DNA from: an uncultured Acetatifactor sp. | GTDB taxonomy: Bacteria; Bacillota; Clostridia; Lachnospirales; Lachnospiraceae | Length of the DNA: 45,570 nt | NCBI GenBank assembly: GCA_910585665.1 | Contig: CAJUFI010000032.1 | Coordinates: forward strand, 1-45,570 | Direction of reading: 5' to 3' | Part shown: piece after piece, positions 23,421 to 30,878 of the stretch | Numbering within the stretch: position 1 is the stretch's first letter | Layout of the letters: every line of letters starts with the position of its first letter | Translations under genes and position numbers: made by a program | The notes under the pieces: generated by a model | The model's input: the letters and a program-made list of their open reading frames with translations, nothing else | Databases searched by the model: none | What the model was told of the DNA's origin: nothing

Positions 23421-25106
23421 ATGAAACCGGTTATTTCTCTTGGGAATCAAAGTTTTGAAGAATTGCGGAAAAATCATTCTTTTTATGTAGATAAGACCCT
23501 GCTGATTCCGGAATGGTGGGAAAACCAGGACTCTGTCACCCTGGTGACGCGGCCGCGCCGCTTCGGGAAGACGCTGAACCTGAATATGATGGATTGCTTT
23601 TTCTCCAATCGATATGCGGGGCGGGGCGATTTATTTGAGGGGCTGGCTGTCTGGGAACTGGAAAAATATCGCCAGATGCAAGGTAGCTTTCCTGTGATTT
23701 TCTTGAGCTTTGCCACTGTCAAGGGCAATACTTATGAAACATCGCGAGACGGAATAATTCAGATAATAATCAATCTATATACGAAATATAGTTATCTTCT
23801 TCAGGATGATATTTTGCCTTCAGCGGAAAAAGAGTATTTCGATTATATCAAAGCCGATATGTCAGATTCCGTTGCTGCCATGTCGTTGCATAGGCTGTCA
23901 ATCTGTCTGAGCCGATTTTATGGAAAAAAGGCCATCATTCTGCTGGACGAATACGACACTCCCCTGCAGGAAGCGTATGCGGGCGGGTACTGGGAGCAGA
24001 TGGTGCAGTTCATCCGCAGCCTGTTCAACGCTACTTTCAAGACGAACCCTTATCTGGAACGGGCCTTTCTGACAGGAATCACGCAGGTAAGCAAGGAGTC
24101 CATCTTCTCCGATTTGAACAACCTGACCGTAGTGACGACAACCTCAGAAGCATACAACACTCAATTCGGCTTTACAGAAAAAGAAGTGTTCAACGCTTTG
24201 GAATCTTTCGGCATGTCTGGAGAAAAAGCGCAGGTCAAAGCATGGTATGACGGCTTCACTTTCGGCAGCCAGCGGGACATCTACAATCCCTGGTCTATCA
24301 CCCGTTTTCTGAAAGAAAAGCTCTACAAGCCCTACTGGGCCAACACCAGCTCCAACAGCCTGGTCAGCCACCTGATCCGCCAGGGCAGGCCGGATGTCAA
24401 GATGACCATGGAAGATTTGTTGAACGGTGGGACGCTGACTGCTGAAATCGATGAAGAAATTGTCTTCGACCAGCTCTACGGGAACCGGGACGCCATCTGG
24501 AGCCTGCTCCTGGCCAGCGGCTACCTGCGGGTGGAAGGACGGCATTTCGACCCGGAGACGGGAATCTGGACTTATACGCTGAAGCTGACCAACAAGGAAG
24601 TCGCCATCATGTTCCGCAACATGATAAAAGGCTGGTTCGCGGGAGGCGACGTGCCCTACAACGAGTTCCTGAAAGCCATGCTCCAAGGCGATGTGAAGGT
24701 CATGAACCGCTACATGAACCAGGTGGCCCTGGAGACCTTCAGTTCCTTCGACTCCGGCAGGAAGCCTTCCGAAGAGACGAACCCGGAGCGCTTCTACCAT
24801 GGCTTCGTGCTGGGGCTGATGGCGGAATTCATGGGAAGGTACCGCATCACCTCCAACCGGGAAAGCGGCTTCGGACGCTACGATGTGATGTTGGAGCCTT
24901 TAAAAGACAATGACCCGGCTTTCGTGCTGGAGTTCAAGGTGCACGACCCGGAGGACGAGGCCTCCCTGGCGGACACGGTGCAGACCGCCCTGGAACAGAT
25001 TGATGAGAAAGCCTACGATACCGAGCTCACCGCCCGGGGGATTTCCCGTGACCGGATACGCCATTACGGATTTGCCTTTGAGGGAAAGAAAGTGCTGATT
25101 GGGTGA
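23421..25106 (+). CDS. AAA-ATPase-like / PD-(D/E)XK nuclease-like protein (DUF1703 type)
   Basis: 561 residues. The N-terminal half is the AAA-ATPase_like family with Walker A RPRRFGKT (about 43-50) and Walker B AIILLDEYDTPLQEAY (about 171-186); the C-terminus (about 470-560) has a PD-(D/E)XK nuclease signature with GRYDVML and FVLEFKV (Asp...Glu-x-Lys). The family is very numerous in gut clostridia and Bacteroidetes, often in many paralogues; its function is not established. Start well supported by AAGGAGG. Base composition changes inside the gene: the first 500 nt are AT-rich like the preceding island, the rest GC-rich, which suggests recombination between paralogues. Converges on the kinase gene with a 9-nt gap. 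Confidence 0.93.
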   Translation: MKPVISLGNQSFEELRKNHSFYVDKTLLIPEWWENQDSVTLVTRPRRFGKTLNLNMMDCFFSNRYAGRGDLFEGLAVWELEKYRQMQGSFPVIFLSFATVKGNTYETSRDGIIQIIINLYTKYSYLLQDDILPSAEKEYFDYIKADMSDSVAAMSLHRLSICLSRFYGKKAIILLDEYDTPLQEAYAGGYWEQMVQFIRSLFNATFKTNPYLERAFLTGITQVSKESIFSDLNNLTVVTTTSEAYNTQFGFTEKEVFNALESFGMSGEKAQVKAWYDGFTFGSQRDIYNPWSITRFLKEKLYKPYWANTSSNSLVSHLIRQGRPDVKMTMEDLLNGGTLTAEIDEEIVFDQLYGNRDAIWSLLLASGYLRVEGRHFDPETGIWTYTLKLTNKEVAIMFRNMIKGWFAGGDVPYNEFLKAMLQGDVKVMNRYMNQVALETFSSFDSGRKPSEETNPERFYHGFVLGLMAEFMGRYRITSNRESGFGRYDVMLEPLKDNDPAFVLEFKVHDPEDEASLADTVQTALEQIDEKAYDTELTARGISRDRIRHYGFAFEGKKVLIG

Positions 25107-25115
25107 GAGCAACTC

Positions 25116-26123
25116 CTACTCCACCCAAAGCGTATCCGAATGCAGATCAATGGAAACCTTCGTCCCCACACCCACCTGGGACTCCACGCTGATTTTGTGC
25201 GAGAGCTTCTCCGCCGTCAGGCGGCACAGGTAGAGTCCCAGCCCGGTGGATTTCTTGTCCGCCCTGCCGTTATACCCTGTGAAGCCTTTCTCAAATATCC
25301 TGGGCACGTCCTCCGGCGCGATGCCGATTCCGGTGTCCTCAATCTCCAGCACCTTCTCCGGCACCACCCGGATGGACACGCTGCCCTGCTGGGTGTATTT
25401 CACCGCGTTGGACAGAAGCTGCTCGATGATGAACAACAGCCACTTCTCGTCCGTCAGCACTTTCCCCTCCGCTGGCTCGTAGACCAGCCTGATCCGCCGC
25501 CTGATGAACTGGGGGGCGTATTTGCGGATGGCCTGTCTGATGATGCCGTCCAGCGCATACTCCCGGAACAGGAAATCCTTGGAATCGCTGCCCAGACGCA
25601 TCCAGTTCAGCGCCATCTCCACATACTGCTCCACCCGGAACAGCTCCGCCAGCAGCTCCCTGTGCTCCTCCGTATCCTCCCCCTGTAGATTCATGCGCAT
25701 GACAGAGATGGGGGTCTTGATCTGGTGCACCCATGTGGTATAGTAGTCCATGCTCTCTCTTCGCTCATTCTGCCAGTCGATAACATTTTCATCAAATATC
25801 GTTTTCAGCTTCCGCAGCATCTCCTGATAATCCGCTTCCCCGAGAGTTTCCGGACTCGGCAGCTCGTCCAGCAGAAACTCCACATTTTCCAGAATCCTGC
25901 GCCTTGTCCTGTGCCCCGCAAGGTAGCAGCGAAACCTCCACAGCGCCAGCACAGCCGTCAGCAGGCCGCACAGCCCTGCCGCGTACAGCACCGCCTCCAG
26001 CTCCAGGTCATACAGGGAAAACAACACTGCAAAAATAAGGCAATACACAAGGAACAGCAACACTGACCTCCTGTACTGCCCTAAAAATTTCCCCAGAATA
26101 TGATACCATTTTTCCTCTTTCAT
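25116..26123 (-). CDS. BceS-type intramembrane-sensing histidine kinase
   Basis: 335 residues from the MKEEKWYHI start (AAGGGAG upstream). Two adjacent membrane helices (SVLLFLVYCLIFAVLFSLY and AVLYAAGLCGLLTAVLAL, about 21-60) are joined by only a few residues, the hallmark of intramembrane-sensing kinases. The phosphoacceptor His lies in TTWVHQIKTPISVMRM, a BceS-like HisKA motif; the HATPase has QLLSNAVKYT, EDTGIGI and STGLGLYL. Such kinases take their signal from a BceAB transporter; the nearest one lies 10 kb away at 12.4-15.3 kb. It follows its response regulator on the same strand, but 221 nt away with a truncated palindromic repeat between. Confidence 0.93.
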   Translation of the reverse strand: MKEEKWYHILGKFLGQYRRSVLLFLVYCLIFAVLFSLYDLELEAVLYAAGLCGLLTAVLALWRFRCYLAGHRTRRRILENVEFLLDELPSPETLGEADYQEMLRKLKTIFDENVIDWQNERRESMDYYTTWVHQIKTPISVMRMNLQGEDTEEHRELLAELFRVEQYVEMALNWMRLGSDSKDFLFREYALDGIIRQAIRKYAPQFIRRRIRLVYEPAEGKVLTDEKWLLFIIEQLLSNAVKYTQQGSVSIRVVPEKVLEIEDTGIGIAPEDVPRIFEKGFTGYNGRADKKSTGLGLYLCRLTAEKLSHKISVESQVGVGTKVSIDLHSDTLWVE

Positions 26124-26291
26124 CCCTGTCTCCCTTAACAGTGTGCCCACATACAAATCAGCCGCCCACGATGCGCCACGGCGACGCCATGGATTGTCTC
26201 CCCCAACAGTGTGCTCACATACAGGCCCATCGTCCGCCTACGCTCTTATATTACGCGCTTGTCTTACACACTTGTCTTACGTCCTTTTCTC

Positions 26292-26341
26292 TTAGGAATT
26301 GTCGGAAAATAACTGATGCAACTTGTTTAGGAGAAAGCCCG
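26292..26341 (-). repeat. Truncated copy of the 106-bp palindromic repeat inside a two-component operon
   Basis: TTAGGAATTGTC, the internal loop, AATAACTGATGCAACTTG and TTTAGGAGAAAGCCC match one half of the full copies in reverse orientation; the other half is absent. It begins 3 nt after the response regulator stop codon, within the gap between regulator and kinase genes. Confidence 0.8.
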
Positions 26342-26344
26342 TCC

Positions 26345-27016
26345 TCACTCAATGAGGTACCCTCTCCCCACCTTGGTCACAATGAAATCCGCAAGCCCCG
26401 CGCCCTCCAGCTTCTTCCGCAGCCTGGTGACGTTCACTGTCAGAGTGTTCTCCTCCACATAGGAGTCCATCTGCCACAGCCTGGTCATCAGCGTGTCCCG
26501 GCTGACCACCTTCCCCTTGTTCTCCATCAGCGTCTGCAGGATGCGGAACTCATTCTTCGTCAGTTCTATCCGCTCTCCCTGATATGTCAGGACGGTGCTG
26601 TTCAGGTTCAGCACGGCTCCTCTGTGCTCCAGCACCGGAACCTTCCCGGCCATGTCATACGTCCTGCGCAGCACAGCCTGAATTTTCGCCGTCATCACCT
26701 GGAGATCCACAGGCTTCGGGATGAAATCGTCCCCGCCCATGTTCATGGCCATGACGATGTTCATATTGTCGGAGGCTGATGAGATGAAGACCACGGGCAC
26801 ATTGGAAATCCTGCGGATTTCGCTGCACCAGTGATAGCCGTTGAAGAAAGGCAGCATGATGTCCATCAGCACCATATGGGGATCGTATTCCACAAAAACA
26901 GGGAGGATATTCTGAAAATCCCTGACGCACAGGCATTCGTTGCCCCAGCTCCTGATCTGCTTCTCCATGGCCTCCGCCATGGCCTGATCGTCCTCTATAA
27001 TCATGATACGGTACAT
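26345..27016 (-). CDS. BceR-type OmpR-family response regulator
   Basis: 223 residues. Receiver with Glu8-Asp9-Asp10, phosphoacceptor Asp52 (MVLMDIMLP), and Lys in PKPVD; winged-helix output with LTKNEFRILQTL and VNVTRLRKKL. The TLTVNVTRLRKKLE sequence and short linker fit the BceR/GraR group. ATG has GGGAGG 7 nt upstream. Expected to act with the downstream BceS-type kinase and activate a bceAB-type operon. Confidence 0.94.
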   Translation of the reverse strand: MYRIMIIEDDQAMAEAMEKQIRSWGNECLCVRDFQNILPVFVEYDPHMVLMDIMLPFFNGYHWCSEIRRISNVPVVFISSASDNMNIVMAMNMGGDDFIPKPVDLQVMTAKIQAVLRRTYDMAGKVPVLEHRGAVLNLNSTVLTYQGERIELTKNEFRILQTLMENKGKVVSRDTLMTRLWQMDSYVEENTLTVNVTRLRKKLEGAGLADFIVTKVGRGYLIE

Positions 27017-27086
27017 CTCGCTCCCTCCCGGCTCCCCACATCGGAAACCTCTTTTTTCCTAACCTCCAATACCGCCAGCCGCACCG

Positions 27087-27164
27087 CCATACCGAAACAG
27101 TAAGGCAAAGCTATCTCGGTTTTTGCGCATAGGAAGGGCAAAAACACTTTGCGGTGCCGTATGG
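27087..27164. repeat. Nested palindrome upstream of the bceRS-type operon
   Basis: Three nested inverted pairs: CCATAC (27087)/GTATGG (27159), GCAAAG (27105)/CTTTGC (27147) and GTTTTTGC (27119)/GCAAAAAC (27138). It lies 71 nt upstream of the response regulator start and 18 nt from the next palindromic repeat. It could be an RNA leader structure or a remnant element. Together with the repeat it occupies much of the 599-nt gene-free gap 27017-27615. Confidence 0.55.
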
Positions 27165-27181
27165 GATAGGAACTTTTATAG

Positions 27182-27287
27182 TAAGGAATTGTCTACAAAT
27201 AACTGCTGCAAGTTTATGGCAATTTTTATTGTATTTCCGGGCTTTTGCCTGAAGCAATTGCAGCAGTTATTTTCCGACAATTCCTAA
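27182..27287 (+). repeat. Full copy 2 of the 106-bp palindromic repeat
   Basis: TAAGGAATTGTC with internal loop TACA, then AATAACTGCTGCAA pairing with TTGCAGCAGTTATT, then TTCC and GACAATTCCTAA. The inner stem carries the compensated change GCTGC/GCAGC relative to copy 1 (GATGC/GCATC). This copy is in an upstream intergenic position, not at a stop codon. Confidence 0.85.
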
Positions 27288-27440
27288 ATATTATAGAACA
27301 TGAAACGCCTTTCTTCAACTGTTTTTACGCCCCATCGCTGCTGCCCGGCGACCCTTGCTCCGGTGAACGGTATGGATATCCCTTGAATACCTCACCTAAC
27401 GCTGTCTCCCGGTGCCCGGCCCCAGCCGGAAATCTCCGCA

Positions 27441-27469
27441 TTGCCGCACCGGGCAGAATGTGCTACAAT
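27441..27469 (+). promoter_or_regulatory. Extended -10 promoter of the LytTR regulator operon
   Basis: TTGCCG, 17-bp spacer ending in TGC, TACAAT. It lies about 147 nt upstream of the regulator's start codon. Confidence 0.65.
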
Positions 27470-27615
27470 ATGCCTATGTCCGACAGAGAAGGAACGGGAT
27501 ATTGCAAAAGAGCCCTGACCGGATTCTGTCTATGAAAAAACAGGGATGGAATGTGCCCCAAAGGCCAATATTTGGTTCTTCACGGCGCACAGATGTCCCA
27601 AAAGGCGGTGACTCC

Positions 27616-28626
27616 ATGGCTATCCGTATCGCGGTATGCGATGATGAAGAAGAACAGCTCCAGTCCCTGTCCGGCCTGCTCGCCAAGTGGACCGGACACT
27701 CCGGGCTTTCCTTAGACATGCGCACATTTCCCTCAGCGGAAGCGTTCCTCTTCGCCTATGAGGAGGACAGCGCTTACGATATCCTCATACTGGACATCGA
27801 GATGAAAGATATCTCGGGAATGGATCTGGCCAGGCGCATCCGAAAAGAAGACAAGCGTGTAGAAATCCTCTTCATCACCTCCCACTTCGAATTCATCAGC
27901 GAAGGCTATGAAGTGGACGCCCTGCATTACCTGACGAAACCCGTGTCGGAGGAAAAGCTGTATGCCGTCCTGACGAAGGCCCTGGACAGACTGTCCACAG
28001 AGCCGCCCTCCCTGATCATCAACTGCCAGGGAGAGACCATCAAGCTGTACGAGACGGATATCCTGTATGTGGAATCCTTTCTGCACTATATATCCATCCA
28101 CACAGTACCACATGCATCCGGGCGTGTCTCCTCCTACGAAAGTCCGGGAGTTTATAGCGCATCTCACGGTTCCCCCGTGCACGAAGGGCCGAAGATTCCA
28201 CGGGCATCCGACAATTCTCCCATGCGCCAAGTACCAGGAACGCCATGTGTTTCCGGCAATTCCTCTGTGCGCCAAGGCCCGGAAATCACACGTGTTTCCG
28301 GCAGTCCCCCCATGCGGCAAGGCTCAGGAATCCCCCATAAAACGGTTCCGGCTCCTCCGCGCCCACAGGAGTACAGGATAAAGGAAAGCATCTCGGCCTT
28401 TGAGAAAAAACTCAGCGCCGACTTCTTCCGCATCCACCGCTCCTACCTGGTCTCCCTGAAGCACATCACCCGGATTTCCCGCACCAGCGTCACTCTGGAT
28501 GTGAGCATGGAAACGGGGCATTCCATGGAAGAGGGGCATTCCATGGAAGAGGGGCATTCCATAGACCTCCCTCTGGCGAGAGGAAAATACAACGAAATCA
28601 ACGAAGCTTTCATCCGAAGGAATTAG
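27616..28626 (+). CDS. LytTR (AgrA-like) response regulator with repeat insertions
   Basis: 336 residues from the MAIRIAVCDDE start (AAAGGCGGTGA 5 nt upstream). The receiver (1-125) has Asp9-Asp10, phosphoacceptor Asp60 (ILILDIEMKD) and Lys in LTKPV. The LytTR DNA-binding domain begins near residue 135 (INCQGETIKLYETDILYVES) and resumes at EYRIKESISAFEKKL and FFRIHRSYLVSLKHI, but two insertions split it: about 85 residues with four 15-residue repeats after HYISIHTV, and an 18-residue stretch with repeated EEGHSM near the C-terminus. Both fall where beta-hairpin loops are expected. Typical members are about 240 residues, so the excess equals the inserts. The reading frame stays open. It probably forms a two-component unit with the next gene; whether DNA binding survives is unknown. 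Confidence 0.88.
   Translation: MAIRIAVCDDEEEQLQSLSGLLAKWTGHSGLSLDMRTFPSAEAFLFAYEEDSAYDILILDIEMKDISGMDLARRIRKEDKRVEILFITSHFEFISEGYEVDALHYLTKPVSEEKLYAVLTKALDRLSTEPPSLIINCQGETIKLYETDILYVESFLHYISIHTVPHASGRVSSYESPGVYSASHGSPVHEGPKIPRASDNSPMRQVPGTPCVSGNSSVRQGPEITRVSGSPPMRQGSGIPHKTVPAPPRPQEYRIKESISAFEKKLSADFFRIHRSYLVSLKHITRISRTSVTLDVSMETGHSMEEGHSMEEGHSIDLPLARGKYNEINEAFIRRN
28171..28350 (+). repeat. 45-bp imperfect tandem repeat (4 units) inside the LytTR gene
   Basis: Units at 28171, 28216, 28261 and 28306, each 45 bp, encode SPVHEGPKIPRASDN, SPMRQVPGTPCVSGN, SSVRQGPEITRVSGS and PPMRQGSGIPHKTVP. The length of exactly 15 codons keeps the frame. Degenerate enough to be old or under selection at the protein level. 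Confidence 0.85.
28507..28560 (+). repeat. 18-bp tandem repeat (3 units) inside the LytTR gene
   Basis: Three 18-bp units (28507, 28525, 28543); the last two are identical and the first differs at two bases. They encode METGHS, MEEGHS, MEEGHS. Near-identity makes copy-number change by slippage plausible, always in frame. Confidence 0.9.
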
Positions 28627-28700
28627 GGCGCAGACAGCCGCACCAAAGCAAAGACCCCGCCCCAGTCCCCAAAAGACACCGAAAGCCACCGGAGCGTAAC

Positions 28701-29351
28701 ATGAGAAAGAAAACCTACCTAAAGCTCATAGAATACCAGACAGAACAATCCAGACAGCACCTGGGCGAGGTACAGGGCATCTATCAGGAGATGCGCGGCT
28801 ACAAGCACGACTTCCACCACCACCTCCAGACCCTGAAAGGCCAGCTGGAGGCCGGCGAGACCAAACGGGCCCTGGCCTACATCGAACAGCTTGACCGTCA
28901 GCTCATGAACGTGGACACCTTGCTTAAGACCGGGAACGTGTCCCTGGACGCCATCCTGTCCGCCAAAATCGCCCAGGCCAAAGGGGCGGGCATCGCCGTC
29001 ACCGTGAAAGCCAACGTCCCCGACCGCCTTCTGCTCTCCGACCTGGAGCTCAGCATCCTGGTGGGAAACCTCCTGGACAACGCCATCGAAGCCTGCAGCG
29101 CCGCAGAAGGCGAACGGTTCCTGCGTCTCTTCATAGGCATGAAAGGCAAGATGCTCTACTTCTCCATGCTGAACTCCGCCGGAGCCAAACTCTCCAAAAA
29201 GGGCAGCCTGTTCTCCTCCCGCAAAGAGGGCCTCCACGGCTTCGGCCTGCGCCGGGCAGAAGCCATCCTGAAAGAGCACGGCGGCTGGTGCAAATACAAC
29301 AGCGAGGACGGGGCTTTCACCTCCGAGTTCCTGGTTCCGGCCATAGAATAG
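28701..29351 (+). CDS. GHKL-domain kinase-like protein without membrane region
   Basis: 216 residues. It starts directly with the dimerisation helix containing the AgrC-type phosphoacceptor region MRGYKHDFHHHLQTLK, then a HATPase_c_5 (GHKL) domain with LVGNLLDNAIEAC (N-box) and GLHGFGLRRAEAIL (G2-like). AgrC-type kinases are normally about 430 residues with six or seven N-terminal helices; these are absent, although the upstream gap holds no frameshifted remnant of them. ATG has GGAGC upstream, 74 nt after the LytTR gene. Possibly a cytoplasmic partner or phosphatase of that regulator. The 356-nt stretch after it contains only the MerR-type promoter and no gene. Confidence 0.88.
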   Translation: MRKKTYLKLIEYQTEQSRQHLGEVQGIYQEMRGYKHDFHHHLQTLKGQLEAGETKRALAYIEQLDRQLMNVDTLLKTGNVSLDAILSAKIAQAKGAGIAVTVKANVPDRLLLSDLELSILVGNLLDNAIEACSAAEGERFLRLFIGMKGKMLYFSMLNSAGAKLSKKGSLFSSRKEGLHGFGLRRAEAILKEHGGWCKYNSEDGAFTSEFLVPAIE

Positions 29352-29595
29352 CCCCGCCCTTTGCCGCCCACGCCGCACTCCTATCCCTCCCCAGCGAAAC
29401 AGGATTCCCCAGATGCGCTCGTTACAGAACTTATCTCTCCCCAGCGAAGCGAGACTCCTCCACAAGCCCGACCGCTTCCCCAATGCTCCTGAGCGGAACT
29501 CTTGAGTCCTCACTTCGCAATAATTGCTTTTCCATTTATAAATCAACGGAATCACAATATGTGCTTCAAAATATTTCCACCACACAAAAAAACGC

Positions 29596-29626
29596 TTGAC
29601 CTTGACGTAAGGTCAGGCGTTATTAT
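29596..29626 (+). promoter_or_regulatory. MerR-type promoter with 19-bp spacer and operator dyad
   Basis: TTGACC, a 19-bp spacer and TATTAT. The long spacer is diagnostic of MerR-activated promoters. A perfect dyad TGACCTT-N5-AAGGTCA (29597-29615) overlaps the -35 box. It lies about 80 nt upstream of the MerR/methyltransferase gene, implying autoregulation and control of the exporter genes after it. Confidence 0.8.
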
Positions 29627-29707
29627 TCTATACAGAGACATCCGCAGGCGGCTCCACAGACCCGCCTGTCCAATCCCGCCCGCAAACCGCAAAGGAAGGA
29701 GCCCGAC

Positions 29708-30877
29708 ATGGAACAGGAAAGATTCACCGTAGGAGAACTGGCCGCCCTGGCAGGGGTATCCCCCAGGACAATCCGCTATTATGACAAAAAAGGACTGCTC
29801 TGCCCCGTGGCGTATTCCGAAAACCAGTACCGCCAGTACGACAAGTCCTCCCTCCTGCAGCTGCAGCAAGTGCTGATGCTGAAATATATCGGCTTCTCCC
29901 TGGAAGAAATCATACAGATTTTCCAGAGCCGGAAAGAAATGTCCATACCAGAGTTGCTGGCAGAGCAGAAAAGAATGCTTCTGGAGAAAAGACAGCAGCT
30001 GGATCAGGTCATCTCCGTGGTGGAAAAGACCCAGGAATACTGCCGCAATGACGAGCTGACACTGCCGCAGTTCTCGGAACTGGTGAAAATGCTGACCTCC
30101 AATGCGTCCGCCAACAAAACCTTCGAGTATTATGAAAAATACGGCTCAAAACAACAGGACTGGTATCCCTGGCTGTTTCGACAGCTGCAAATCCAAACAG
30201 GCGAGAATGTCCTGGATATCGGAGGCGGATACGGGCTGGTCTGGCGAAGGAGCTTTTCCCAGATTCCACAGGGCGTGCATATTCTGGTGCTGGATAAATC
30301 ACAAGAGCAGATCAAGCTGTTGCGAAGCTTTGTCAACGAGAACCGGAATCTCCTGAAAAAGGGCACTTCCTTTTCCTTCCAGAATGCGGATCTGAATCAA
30401 GCGTCTTACGGCGTTGAAGCCTACGATTGCATCGTATCTTTACATATGTGGCCTTATGTGGAGAACCGGACAGCCTATCTGGACAAAACGCGCCGGGCGC
30501 TGAAGCCCCGGGGACGCCTGTGCGCGAATTTCAACTGGCGGGATTACGCAGCGGCGCTGGACAGCCTGTTGAAAGGATTTTCCCGGGATCTGGACATACA
30601 GCCGCCAAGCGACAAACAACAGGAATCCTTACAGGCCATGGAAAAGGACTTCCGGACATATTTTCCCGCCACAGACTCCAGGCTGTTCGAAAACGAACTG
30701 CATATCAGCGACAGCGACGACCTGTACCGCTTTCTGCTGGACAGAGGAGCCGTGGGAAAACAGATTGCAGGCTACGGCCGGGAATTCGTCAAATATTTAG
30801 ACGAATACCTGGAAAAGAAAAAAGAAATCGTCATACCAAGCTATTCGAAACTGATGATAGGAAAAAAGGAAAGCTGA
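29708..30877 (+). CDS. MerR-family regulator fused to a class I methyltransferase domain
   Basis: 389 residues. Residues 1-70 are a MerR winged helix (FTVGELAALAGVSPRTIRYYDKKGLL), about 75-120 the coiled-coil dimerisation helix, and about 150-300 a Rossmann-type SAM methyltransferase with motif I ENVLDIGGGYGLVW, an acidic strand end (ILVLDKS) and ALKPRGRL (post-motif III). The C-terminal domain takes the place of the usual ligand-binding region, so it may sense SAM or a small molecule, or methylate the compound being exported or detoxified. The start has AAGGAAGGAG upstream. The gene ends one base before the next ATG, so it is translationally coupled to the first exporter. Regulation by its own 19-bp-spacer promoter is likely. 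Confidence 0.9.
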   Translation: MEQERFTVGELAALAGVSPRTIRYYDKKGLLCPVAYSENQYRQYDKSSLLQLQQVLMLKYIGFSLEEIIQIFQSRKEMSIPELLAEQKRMLLEKRQQLDQVISVVEKTQEYCRNDELTLPQFSELVKMLTSNASANKTFEYYEKYGSKQQDWYPWLFRQLQIQTGENVLDIGGGYGLVWRRSFSQIPQGVHILVLDKSQEQIKLLRSFVNENRNLLKKGTSFSFQNADLNQASYGVEAYDCIVSLHMWPYVENRTAYLDKTRRALKPRGRLCANFNWRDYAAALDSLLKGFSRDLDIQPPSDKQQESLQAMEKDFRTYFPATDSRLFENELHISDSDDLYRFLLDRGAVGKQIAGYGREFVKYLDEYLEKKKEIVIPSYSKLMIGKKES

Positions 30878-30878
30878 G

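Noticed and set aside
28171..28350. 45-bp repeats as a possible CRISPR array
   Set aside because: The units are contiguous with no unique spacers and they lie in frame inside a gene.
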